64,000 bases of DNA, taken from positions 558,001 to 622,000 of the forward strand of contig JAUIRK010001035.1 in assembly GCA_030549495.1 (NCBI GenBank), given 5' to 3'. Both the position numbers and the translations under genes were made by a program. How positions within the stretch are numbered: position 1 is the stretch's first letter; the number at the start of each line of letters is the position of its first letter. Shown here piece after piece: positions 12,226 through 24,300 of this stretch. Below the pieces are notes generated by a model that was given only the letters and a program-made list of their open reading frames with translations, had not been told where the DNA came from and ran no database searches. Source of the stretch: Nectonema munidae. Lineage: Eukaryota; Nematomorpha; Nectonematoida; Nectonematidae.

Positions 12226-14633
12226 CGAATGAGTGATTTTAAATTGTTCATTTATAAAGTTGTTTTATTATTTAACAGACGATTAATAAGCAGACGATTA
12301 ATTATTCATTTATGGAATTGTTTATGGAACAGAAAATTAGAAAAATTCTTTTCTTTTAGATTTGTTTGATTGAGAGTTGACCGAAAACAAAGTTACTGTT
12401 TCAATTTTACATGTTATAAATAAGGTAGCAATTTTTGTACGTGTGGATTCAAGCGATATGTTCAGGAGAAAAGTTTCATAAATTTTTTCACCTAATTAAA
12501 TTTTGTTCGTACTGTGTTTATATTAATATCAAGAAGACTTCAGAAACATTAATTAATTTACGATCATCTTGAACTACCATCTTAAAAATCAATTGTTTTG
12601 TTTCTTCTTTAAATTTATTCCTTGATTTTAATGGGGACATATCAAAAATAAATCATTTTACTTTAATAACAAAATTGTCTGCTTTTAAAGTTAGATTATT
12701 GTTCAACAAAAAAATATAATAATAAAAAAATTAAATAAAAATTTTCAAGTCGAATCTAAAGATAAAATACACTTTAAACTTGAAAACATTTCACTTGAAC
12801 TTGATATGCCTTGTTTAAATAAAATATGTATATTGAATTCTGTAGCGTGGCCAGAAAAAAAGTTTTTTTCTGATGTCAAATACTGTCAATCATAATCAAA
12901 ATTTTTCAACAAAATTTTGACATTATCTGTTGTTAACCTTTTAACTTAGGGTCTATATTATATACTATCTTAAAAATTTATAATTATATACAGTTTTGAG
13001 CGCATAATACTATATATATTTAATTTTTCAATAATCATGGCTACTTTTTAGAAAATGTCAATCAAATTGATTGATCAGAAATATATCGAATAAAATATTC
13101 CTTCAAATTTTACATAAAATGTATGTTTTTATTGCTGGTTTAATTTCTGATCTTATTTTTTACATTAGGATTTGAAAATATTTATAAATGTTAATCAAAT
13201 TTGCGGTTTACTTTTAAAAATTCTAAAAACATTCCTTCAAATTTTACATAAAATATATGTTCTTATACCAAATGAAAGATGCTGGTTTCATTTTTGGACT
13301 CAACTTTGGCATTTATGGTTTTAAGATATCTGAAAGCTTCATATCAGATTTGCGGTTTACTTCAAGATACTGTCTCCAAAGTTATTTTCAAAAAAATAAA
13401 ATATCTGTTTTATACCAAATCGACTATGCTTATTTTATTTCTGTACTGGATTTGGGATAATACGGTTAAAAAATATCTCGAAGTGGCAATTGAATTAGTA
13501 ATCTATGCCTGAAAATCAGTTCTGTAAAAAATTTTCAAAAAACAGCTGCAAATTAGATATATAGTAAAAATATACTCTTTTTTTTATATTTTGGCTTATA
13601 ATACTTTCTACAATCATCTTGAGTATGAAATATTTATTAAAAAAAAACAAAACATATATAATCTTTTGAAGATTAGTATGAGAGAAGGAAGCAACCTGAA
13701 AACTAATTGAAAAGAGAACATGTGATCAAAAGAAATAATTAAAAAAAAATGTATCTTGATTAAATGGAGGATCTACCATGTTCTAATGAACTAGAAAGTG
13801 GTGTAATGATCTAATATTGGATGCTTCAAAAAAGATTTTGACCGTGAAAAAGTAGTTCCTCTTTTACAAATGAAAAATCTTTAAATCTAGGTCCTAGGAA
13901 GATTACAATTATCATTTAACTAAGAATGGTAGGAAATCTGAAAATTTACAATAGGTCAGAGTTATCAAAAATGGCTAAGATGCCAATATGTGAGAATTTA
14001 GTCACTATCAAGATAATTTTAAATTGAATTTGTCCATTTTATTTCTTTTTGCGTGAAAGAGAGAATCTTTTAGATAAAGAATAGGACAACTTTTTGTAAT
14101 TGAACAATGAACACGAATGATTCATCAGAAAAAACCTTTGAACTGGAATTGGTTGACAAATATTCTGGGTGAATATCTCTTCATATCACCTGATAATAAA
14201 ATACACGATACTGATAAAAAAGCCTCAGATCTTCAAGAAGATTCTTTAACCAGAATGCCTTGAGAGAGGAAAAAAACAGTTCAAAATAAATCCTTAAAGA
14301 AGTATTTTCAAGCACACATTGAAGAAAATAAATTTCAAATGAAAAAAGAGCTATCAAGAAAGGATCATTATAGAATGAATAGCAAAATTACATACTGTAA
14401 AGTTTAGATAGAGACTACCAGCCGATAACGAATTTGTAGCAAAAACAATGGAGGTCCTATCGAAATACCTAATTTACTGATAAATGAAATATTTTGAGTG
14501 AATTAAACACCCAAGGTTGGTTTATTAAATAAATTAAGAAAATAATTACCAGAGAAATACTGCAAGTAGAATTTATTTTGAAATTTATATATTTGACATT
14601 GATTTACAAGTTTAATAGATTTTTAAACGAGTT
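12226..14633. other. AT-rich spacer, no gene recognised
   Basis: Open frames of 67 and 77 codons at 13,257-13,512 overlap in different phases and resemble nothing known. At 12,278-12,310 'cagacgattaataagcagacg' echoes the inner parts of the piggyBac-like ends at 34 kb and 54.8 kb. The 13.7-14.5 kb part is slightly less A/T-biased and may be an unrecognisable transposon. Confidence 0.45.
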
Positions 14634-14643
14634 TTATAGATTT

Positions 14644-14789
14644 TAGGCACGTGAATAGGGTGGTTAGATGCTGGATTCGATAACTCAAGGTCTTGGGTTC
14701 GATTCCCCATCATGTCTGCTTTCCTCATAGTTCGATACAAGCGGCGCAATTGTGCCTTCTCGATGAAAACACCCTATGGTACCTTTACC
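14644..14789 (+). repeat. tRNA-derived SINE with target-site duplication
   Basis: The 5' part resembles a tRNA gene: 'gggtggttagatgctggatt' in the A-box region and 'gggttcgattcc' at 14,695-14,706 as a nearly perfect Pol III B box. The tail 'cgatacaagcggcgcaattg', 'ccttctcgatgaaaacaccc' and 'tatggtacctttacc' is shared with the copies at 8.7, 10.8, 25.5 and 45.8 kb. The direct repeat 'ttatagattt' stands at 14,634-14,643 and again at 14,790-14,799, so the ends are defined by a 10-bp target-site duplication. The SINE interrupts the first unit of the tandem array that follows. Confidence 0.85.
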
Positions 14790-14799
14790 TTATAGATTT

Positions 14800-15440
14800 C
14801 ATAAAAAATGAACATCACCACTGAATTCTACATACTTGAAAATGGAAACTTTTTATAAGAATAAAAATTTTAATTTTAACACGGGCTCTCATATTTAAAT
14901 TATTTTTTGACAGGTTTGATTGATTTTCATAAAAAAAAGAATATCACCAGTAAACACAATGTACTTGAAAATGGGTATATATATGTGTAAAAAACTTTAT
15001 ATAATTATTTAGATAAAAAGTTTGTTTTTGAAATGAGCTGTCACATTTAGATTACTTTTTTGACAGGTTTGATTGATTTTCATAAAAAATGAATATCACC
15101 ACTGAATTCAGTTTGAAAATGTGTATGTATGTGTAAAAAACTTTATATAATTATTTCGATAAAAAGTTTCTTTTTGAGATGAGCTGTCATATATAAATCA
15201 ATTTTTTGAAAGGTTTGATTGATTTTTATAAAAATGAATATCACCACTGAATTCAGCTTACTTGTGAATAGGTATATATGTATACAAAACGTTATATAAT
15301 TATTTCAATAAAAAGTTCTTTTTTGAGATGAGCTGTCAAATTTAAATCAATTTTTTGACAGGTTTGTTTGATTTTAATAAAAAATGGAAATCAACACCGA
15401 ATTCAGCATGGTTGAAATATATTTGTATCATTAAAAATAT
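14800..15440. repeat. Tandem array, five units of about 150 bp
   Basis: A unit of roughly 130-150 bp is repeated five times. Landmarks are 'gaatatcaccactgaattca', 'gtgtaaaaaactttatataa', 'gagatgagctgtcatattt' and 'ttgacaggtttgattgattt'. The 'accactgaattc' landmark lies at about 14,816, 14,947, 15,098, 15,241 and 15,388. The array has no coding potential. Confidence 0.85.
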
Positions 15441-15719
15441 TTATAAAAACTTATAATATCTGAGAAAATAGGGGCGGGGGGGGGCACTTGAGCGGACAAA
15501 TTTAGCCCAGCTACAAATAGGGAAACTATATATCCCCACAAAGGACTACTATATTGGCAATATAGAAGCACTTTATCAAACGAGTTACAATTTCATTTTT
15601 TTTATGATCACGCGTTTTAATTTCAATGTTCCTTCAGTTCCCTTACTTCTCTTATACCCAAATATTTCTACTATAACAAATAACGATTGTAAGAAAACTT
15701 GACAAATGATTTTTTGGAA

Positions 15720-17420
15720 AGAACTGATTTTTACCAATTCGATTGAAACTTTCTCCCATTTTTACACTCTAATGTCCAAAAAGGAGTGCAGAAATTATAA
15801 ACAGGACCGTATTGTTTTAAAACATTATTTTTTGAAGGATTTTTAGTGAGAATTTTATGCCCAATCAAAATAAGCTTTTTTTATTTTATTTTTTTCGAAA
15901 TGTCAAACTTGATTGACAATTCCACACATTCTTACTCCCTAATTGCGAAAACTAAGTCATGAAACGAACTCAGCATCGTAATAGAATTTTTTTAAATATA
16001 TTTATTTAAAATATGAAAGTATGTTATGAAATCATTTTCAGGCATACATCACTAATTCTATTTGCACGTTGATACATTTTTTCACAATAAGGGTCAAAAC
16101 TTAGCTAAAAATGGTATCAAAATGGTCAAGTTAGTTTAAAAAATATTTTACTTAAAATGTGAATAAATGATAAAAGAAAATTCAGGCGAAACAGTCCAAA
16201 AATGAAATCAGCATGGAGATATAGTATAAAAAATATATTTTATTGAGAATATAAATAATATTCTAGGAAATAATTTTTGCTGTCCACCACAAATATATTG
16301 GAATTTTCACGCTCTGATGGCAAAAATGAGTCAAGAAATAAGATCACCATGTTTGATATATTTTATTTAAAATGTAGAAATGTTTTGCAGACACTTTCTT
16401 AGACCGCAAATTTAATTGATACTTTAAGACATTCCCAAATCCTAATTACTAAAATTGAGTTGAGAAATGAAATCATCATGATCCATTAAAAAATATACTT
16501 TGTTTAAAATTGAATTAATATTTTTGGAGAAAATTTTCGCACGTAAACCGCTAAATCGATTGACATTTTAAGACATTTGGACAACCTAATTGCGAAAAAT
16601 TTCTCAGAAATTTAAATAGGCATGATTTATTTAGTATAAAAAATACTTTTCTTAAAAAATTGAATAATATTCTTGCAGGAAAATTTCACTTATAGACCAC
16701 AAAATTGATTGATACTTTTAGAAACTTTGACACCCTAATTACAAAAATTGAGTACGGAAATGAAATCAACATGATTGATTTAGTATAAAATATACATTTT
16801 ATTTAAAATTTGAGTAATATTGTTGGAGAAAAATTTCACACGTAAACCGCAAAATTTATTGATACTTTTACACATTTTGACACTATAATTGCAAAAGGTA
16901 AGGGCGGAAATGAAATCAGCATAATTGATTTAATATAAAAATATATATTTTATTTAAAATTTGAATATTTTTGGACATAATTTTCAGACGAAAACCGCAA
17001 ATTTAATTGACCCTTTCAAAAAAATTTACACCCAAATTATGAAAACTGAGTTGAGAAATGAAATCAGCATGGTCGATTTGGTATTATAAAATTAATTTTA
17101 TATGAATATTTTCGAAGGAAATTTTTCATTAATCAAAATTTTGATTGACATTTGCTACCCATGTTAATGGGAAAATATGTATATATAAGTGTTATGTGTT
17201 CCAATATATATGATTATAAATTTTCAAGGGTGTATTTAATATAAACACCAAGCTATAAGTAAATATAAAAATTTTGTTGGTAAAAATGTACATTTGATTT
17301 TGATTGACAGTTTTTGACATAAGGGGGTCATTTAATTATTGTGAAAATAGTATCAAAAGATGTAGCTAACGTAGTGAAAAAAATTAAAAAAAGAGTTTAA
17401 GTTATGATCAGTATAAAAAA
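15720..17420. repeat. Tandem array (units of 120-150 bp) plus unique tail, copy 1
   Basis: At least eight units share 'aaatgaaatcagcatgattg', 'atttagtataaaaatatac' and 'cacgtaaaccgcaaatttaa'. Landmarks near 16,205, 16,334, 16,456, 16,606, 16,759, 16,907 and 17,056 show the spacing settling to about 150 bp. A head (15,740-15,880, 'gtccaaaaaggagtgcag') and a tail (17,160-17,380, 'gacagtttttgacataaggg') are also found in the shorter copy at 34.83-35.49 kb, in the same orientation. Confidence 0.8.
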
Positions 17421-18366
17421 ATGTTTATATTAGAAAAAATTGCATGGTTGAAAATGCTTAGAAAACGAAATAAGATAAATCCACATAATATATTATTTCA
17501 CTTACCTTGTGTTCGTGGAAAAACAAAAATGTAAGAAATGCTTTGGAACATTGGAACTGTTTTTTGATATGAAAATTTTGAAAGAAATAGTAGAGAATAC
17601 AAATCAACATGATAAAAAATTTTCTCGAAAAAGAAATCCTGAACTAAATAAAGTCACAAGTTCTATTGCGTTTATTTGAGGGTAGAAATGTGGATTCAGC
17701 AAAAACAACAGAATATAGAATTATTTACACCAAAATTAAAATAAACAACATAGTTTATCTTGATGAAATTTTCAAGATCAAAAAAACCAGGTTGAAATAA
17801 AAAGAATAATTCAGAAAAGAGGATTTTAGAGAATAATTCAGATAAGCATGTTTTTATCATTATCAATAGATCAAAAAATCCCTTTTGAAATAAAGAATTC
17901 AAGTTGAATCATCTTTAAAAAATATGGATTAAGCTAAAAATACATCAAAGTATGGAATTATTTACAATAAAATTAAGATAAGCGACATGTTTTATCATTA
18001 GATCATAAAGTCCGGCTTAAAATAAAGGATTCAAGTGGATTCAACTGAAAAGCCATGCCCCTTTTTATATATAATTTATACAAAATATATTTAGCATTTG
18101 TATAAATACTTTCTTGAGTTCTTCTCGGGAAATACGATAGTGCTTTATGTGCATATTTTTACACCGACCACCCACATATATATATTATATATAAGTATAT
18201 AAGAAAGATATTTAAGGAATGGAGTAATAGATAGGTCCCCAAATCAAGTAAATCCGGCCCTCTATCTATATGCTATTTACTAAATGTAGATCCTGTAGAT
18301 AAATACACATATATTACGCTTGTTGATGTAAGTAAATATCACTTACTGAATTTTTAGCAGGATTAG
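17421..18366 (+). promoter_or_regulatory. Upstream region and likely 5' UTR of the SEPHS gene
   Basis: No coding sequence. The last bases before the start ATG (tttttagcag at 18,351-18,360) look like a splice acceptor, so the 5' UTR may have an upstream non-coding exon that I cannot place. A core promoter cannot be assigned by eye in such A/T-rich sequence. Confidence 0.3.
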
Positions 18367-21300
18367 ATGATTTCATCAAGCTCTTTCAATCCCGAGAACC
18401 ACGGACTTTCTTCCTCTTTTTCACTAACCTCATTTGCTGCACTCAAAGGATGAGGTTGTAAGCTCGATCAAAAACGTTTACACAAACTTTTGATCGGGCT
18501 TCAACAACCTACCACTCCTATTTCATCATCAAAATCAGAAAATCCTTCTCATTATGGTAACAATCTTTACATTTAAGAGTTGCTGTTAGTCTATCATGAT
18601 TGCATCTTTAATATAAATTTAGTATCACTATAAATTTTCCTCTTCATTTCAATTATTTTGGAATAAACATCGTGAAATTTTAATCTTGTTTTACTTTCAC
18701 GTCAAGTTTTCTTTTATTTATATTTCAAAACTCTTATTTCGTTTCCTTCATCCTTTTTCAGTCCTTTCAAATTTTCAAAACTCTATAATTTTAATTTCAC
18801 TAAAAAAGTAGAACTTTGCTTTTTCTAGTGAAAATTTTGTTCAGATTTGAGCAGTTTTCATTAAATGGAAACAATTTTCAAAATTTGTTCAAAAGTAGGC
18901 AAGTATATAATAGCTGAATTCCTTATTTTTTATTCTGTAAACAAGTTTTTGAAAAAAACATTTAATTTTAGGATTAGATATTCAAAAATGATTTAAAAAT
19001 GTCTTCATAAGTTCTCTTTTCTTTATTTGATGATGACAAAGTTTTTATAAGGACAGGGCAAAAAGAGTGGGGTCAATACCTCTTTTATTTCTACATATTC
19101 AAAAGCTTGAAGTTTTTTATAATCTTGGTTTTTTTTTCAAATAATGTGCTTCAAAAACAAATTCATGAGGATTTAATTTCGTGAATAAACATTCCAATTT
19201 TTTTTTATATATTTAGCGCAAAAAAATAGTTTTCTTACTTGTTCAGAACCTAATATGGAAATTTCAGTTATTAAAATGTGAAGAGTTCTTTTCTATCGCG
19301 TCTCGATTAGGAAAACTGGATATCATCTTTTTAATTTAAGGAATAGGCTTCGATGCAAGTATTATTCCTTTCAAATCTCTCAACTCCAGTCTTATCCAAT
19401 CAATAGACTTTTTCTACCCCATCATAGAAGATCCTTTCACCATGGTACTTTCCTTCTTACAAAATTTATTTTCCTTCCCAGTTCAAATGTTTTAATATTT
19501 AATGCCGATTATTTATTTGAGATTGATCTATATTTGTCAATGTGCTGTTTTTATCAGATATTTTGGTAACCACCGTTAAAAATAATCCAAAATTGTTACG
19601 ATTTAAATTATTAATCCTTTACATATTAATGATTTTTCCGTAGTTTAATCATTAATACATTTTATTTCATACCTAGTCATGACAAAGAACTGTTTCTAAC
19701 TAAAAAGTATTTTTTCTTCTAAATTTGAATTTTTGTTTCCTATCTTAAATTAGAAAAACGGCCAGTTTAATCAAACAATTCTTTTACCTTAACATTTATT
19801 ATGAAAAAATTTGCGTTTTAAAAATATTAATTTAATTTTTTTATTTGTAATCGAAATAAGCTTCAATAACTGAAATTCCTTTATGTGACCCGTAATCGAT
19901 TGGCTGGTCTGTAACTTTGTGTAGTGAAGGGTTTGGGTTCAAATCCGAAATTAACCCTATTTTTATTGCAGTTTTTAACTAAAATCGATTATTATATTGG
20001 TCCGCTAACGAAGAGCCGGTGTCTTTTGAAAAATAGCCTCCAATAAATCATAAATATGTCTCCTTTGCATAATAAAATAGTGTGTGACGCGCAAACACAT
20101 AATCAGTTGAAATTAAAAATATTCACTTTTCTGTCATTCGTCTAAAATCATGTATTCCCAACCTTCCCGTTTTTATCGCATTAAGGTTCGTATTATCATT
20201 TAACCCTTATAGGAGCAGTGTGAGACAAAAGTGTCTGTTTTATTAAATCAGCATCCGCACTTGCTTAATCGCCCTATTTTTTTATAAAAGGCATTGATAC
20301 ACCCTAAAATTTTTAAATGATTACCGACCTTTTTGGCTGAGATCATTAGTAAAGTAGAGTTTCAGAAAAAATATCTTTGAAAAAAATTGTTGATAAAATA
20401 ATAATAATAATCGGTTTAACGTCTATTGTCCCAGCAAGCTAGGGTCTAGCCGGAGATTGCAATTATAGATGAAACAATTTATTCAGCTTTTTTCTCCATT
20501 CTTCTCTGTTTTGCTCTAGCCCAACTTTTAGTCCTAACAGATCCTTTTCAACCACATTTTTCCAAGTAATTTTTGGCCTACCTTTACATTTTGTCTTTGT
20601 TTTTTCTTCGCAAATTTTTCTAATAAACTCTTCTTTGGGTCTTCTCATTATGTGGCGGAACCACTCCAATCTTTGTATTTCAATTTCGGGCGATAAAAAG
20701 AAAGAATATTTGGAAAATGAAATAAATAGTTATTTAAGGTATGAGAAAATTAGGATTGTTCATTTGAATGGCGGAAAAGCAAAATGCAAGTTTTAAATAT
20801 TTGAATTTGTTAGCTCAAAAATATTAGTCCTTTCCTCCATCATCTATTGATAGTGAAAGACTTTCTAGTTGTGAACGACAAATTTACTCTCCTAAAAGAA
20901 ATAACTTAGAAGGAAGCAATGGAGAAAAACTCTTCTTTCTACTTTATGATTTAGTCAAATTTTAAATATTAAATTTATTATTGTATCTCCCAACAAAATG
21001 TTTTTTAATAAGCATTTTCTATCATAAAGTATTAATTCTAAAATAACCAATTTCAGAATTAAGTACATTACATTATTGAAAAAAGTGTCTAAACATCCGA
21101 ATTGGTCCTGCATAGGAATCAGTCTTCTATAACGCATCTGCATCCGAATCAGCCAAAAATTGGGATCGATACATCACCAAAACTCTTCATTATTCTGGTT
21201 CCTATAGCCTTATGGCTCATATTTTTGAAAAGTAATCGCCTGCTTTTCCTTTTCAGTGGCTTTTTATTTAACTTAAAGGAGGCGATGCTTATTCTAACGA

Positions 21301-24300
21301 ACACCGCTATATCATTCTTCATGAAAGGGTTAATTTGTGTTTAAGTTTTCTTGTGCTAAAAGTTATTTTTCTACTATATTTCGTAAATTTATGTTTCTCG
21401 TTTTTCAAAATATATCTCATGATGTTTTTAGCGTTCTAACTAAAACCCTTTTACTATAGCTTCCTTACTTGTATGTTTCCTTATATAATGATAATAAAAA
21501 CATGAATTATGCTAGCTAGTATTATAGTCAATTACCCAAGATCTTTTCTCTTCTCTTTTTGAAATTTTAGATTATACCCCATTTTCTATAAAATTTTCTG
21601 CATCCACCCAAGAGTTAAAATTGCCCACCGTTTGGCGATACCTTTGGAATCCGTGATTTAATACTTACTTTTTCTAAAACTTCCAAAATTTTAAGTTATT
21701 AGAATTAAGAGTTATTATTTTCTTAAAGGGAAGAATAGCGTGCGCAAATGTGCTTAGTGATTTGTATGCGATGGGTGTTACCACTTTCGACAATGTTCAG
21801 ATGATTTTGACGATTTCGTCCAAGATGTCGGATGAAGAAATTGCTTGCATCATCCCGCTTATGATTAAAGGCTTTAAGGTATTTTCAATGTTTATGTCAT
21901 CGTTGTATTTTATATCCAATGTGTTAAAAAAAATACTCAAATGTTCTACTATTGCTAAATAAAAAAAATTATTTTTGACAAGTCTTCAGTTTAACTTATT
22001 TTTTAGCTAGGCAGTTGCTTAAACGTAGCTAAGAAGAGCGATGGGAAAGTTTTTCTCGACTTAACATCTGCCTACGCCATGGTATCCTGACAAGAAATAC
22101 AATCGCCTTTCTTAACTTTTCTAAAGAGTGATAAACTATATCTAAGGATATAGAAGTAAAATATAATCTAAAAAACTTTTGGCGACTGTGATATGGGCTG
22201 GAATTTGAACCAATGAGGGGAAGGGCGGCACAAATTTACAGGGAGCATATAATTTCTTATCCAAATGCACAACATAATATCTTTGATCACAAAGTTAGCA
22301 TCCAAATTCTAAAACTTCGAAATGAGGGAATTTGAAATATATATCATTTTTTTGAAAAATCCTTGAAAAGTGAGGGAATTTGGGCATATGGTCAGGGAAT
22401 TCTATGCAATGGTGCTGGAAATTTATTGAATGTTTAGATACGTTGATGTTTGCTATCCATAGTTTTCCTAATTGCCTAATTATTTACTTTTTCCATATAA
22501 ATTTCTTTGAAATGCGTGGTTATTGCTTTGGTTTTTTGCTCTTTGATTGATAGAGGCAGATTCTACTTCGGTCTTGTTCTCTATAACCAGGATAATTTTT
22601 CTGTATATCTGATGATTTGTTTATAAGTGTCAGCTATGTAGGGTTTAGCTGAACAACATTAGTCTAGTCTTGCATAATTTATTTGTTATGCAAATAAATT
22701 TATTATAGGTTGGGAATACATGATTTTAGACGAATGACAGAAAAGTGAATATTTTTAATTTCAAAAAATTAGTTATTTTTTTTACTGATAGTATTGTAAC
22801 TAAATATTGATTTTCTTCTGTAAGATAATTGGAACATGTGGTATGTTTAGTGAAATATTTGCAATTTGTCAAATCATTCTAATCTTATCACATAGTAAGG
22901 CACGTGGTAGGGGAAAATTTAAAGAACCTATACTAATCGCTCAATGATGCTATCATTGCGAATGCTTGCATACACATGTCAGTCAGACTTTGGATGCCAG
23001 TAATATCTAAAAAAAAAAAAGCACAAATAAAAGTAATCCATAAAGCGATGGAAAGAAAGAGAATGTGCAACACACGATCAAAACTTAAAGAAGATGCAAG
23101 AAATGAGTTTTGTAGTATTAATAGTGAGAATGCAGAATTAGGGATTCCAGATTGTTATTATAAATGTGTTCCTATTTACATTTATTGTATTACAGTTTTA
23201 TTTTGGAAGAATCTTCTGAGAACTGACAATTAAAATATTTAGAAATAAATGTGCTGTAAAATCCAAGCGAAAGCCTTTTTGTGATGTTTTTAAACAAAAG
23301 GCCTTTGCTTTGATTTTATGATACTCCACCATTTCTTTTTTTTATGAAAGATAAAGTAAGTAATAAAAAGCTTAGAAATTTGACAAGCCTGATTGATAAC
23401 AACAAAGCTATAAAAAAGCAAAGACTCAGATGATTTGAACATGTTTCCACAAGTGGCGAGCTTATAAGCGATGCTTTAGAATTAAGTTTCGGTATAAGAA
23501 AGAAAGATAGACCTAAACTGACTTGGATGGAAAATATTAAGAAGGATATGAAAAGTTTATGACTTAAACTTGGTAATGAAATTAAGATAACTTGAATCAG
23601 TTTGTCTAATTGTCATCTTTGGTGATTCGGCTCACCTCAGTGTGCTGGGATTAATCATGGCCGTTAAAATTGAATGATGATGATGGTGATCATTTCTTTT
23701 CATTAACTTTTTAGGTTAGTTATCTAGTTCTTATTTGTTCGATTTATAGGCACTCAGAGCACTTTAGCTTTTTCAAATTCTGTATAAACTTTTATGAAAA
23801 TGTATCTTGAAGTGCAAGGAGGCACAGAATGATATTCTGAATTTTTTTTTGTTGCTATCAGACATCCAGCAAATGGTTTGTTACCAGTTTAAAAATACTC
23901 ACCATTCACTTTTATACTTTTCTTTCTATGTAGTTCTTTTGCTCACTTACTTAGGAAAGTAAATACACTAGACTTGACAAGGCATATCAAAGATTAGGCG
24001 AAATACATAAATACAAAACGGTTTTGGTATATTAAAATTTGAATTGAAATATCAGTAATTGTAGTAGAATTTAAACTTATGGAATCATTTCAAAAACACA
24101 GTCATTGAAATCATGGAAAAGTTAGGGAATTTGATTTCAGAACTTAGCTGGGAATCCTGGATCAGTATCTATTATTATTATTATTATGAAAAGCCCTGTT
24201 ATGTTTCAATTTCGATCGTTGTTATAAGAAAAGATGTAGGATTTCAATCTGAGTTTCCATGTTAGATATGTCGGATATCGATAGATCTCTGTCTTTTGAT

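Noticed and set aside
13257-13512. Two overlapping frames of 67 and 77 codons
   Set aside because: They overlap in different phases, are rich in Phe/Tyr/Ile as expected from T-rich DNA, and match no domain.
14641-14790. tRNA gene
   Set aside because: There is a good B box, but the acceptor stem does not close and the sequence continues into a tail shared with other copies, so it is a SINE.
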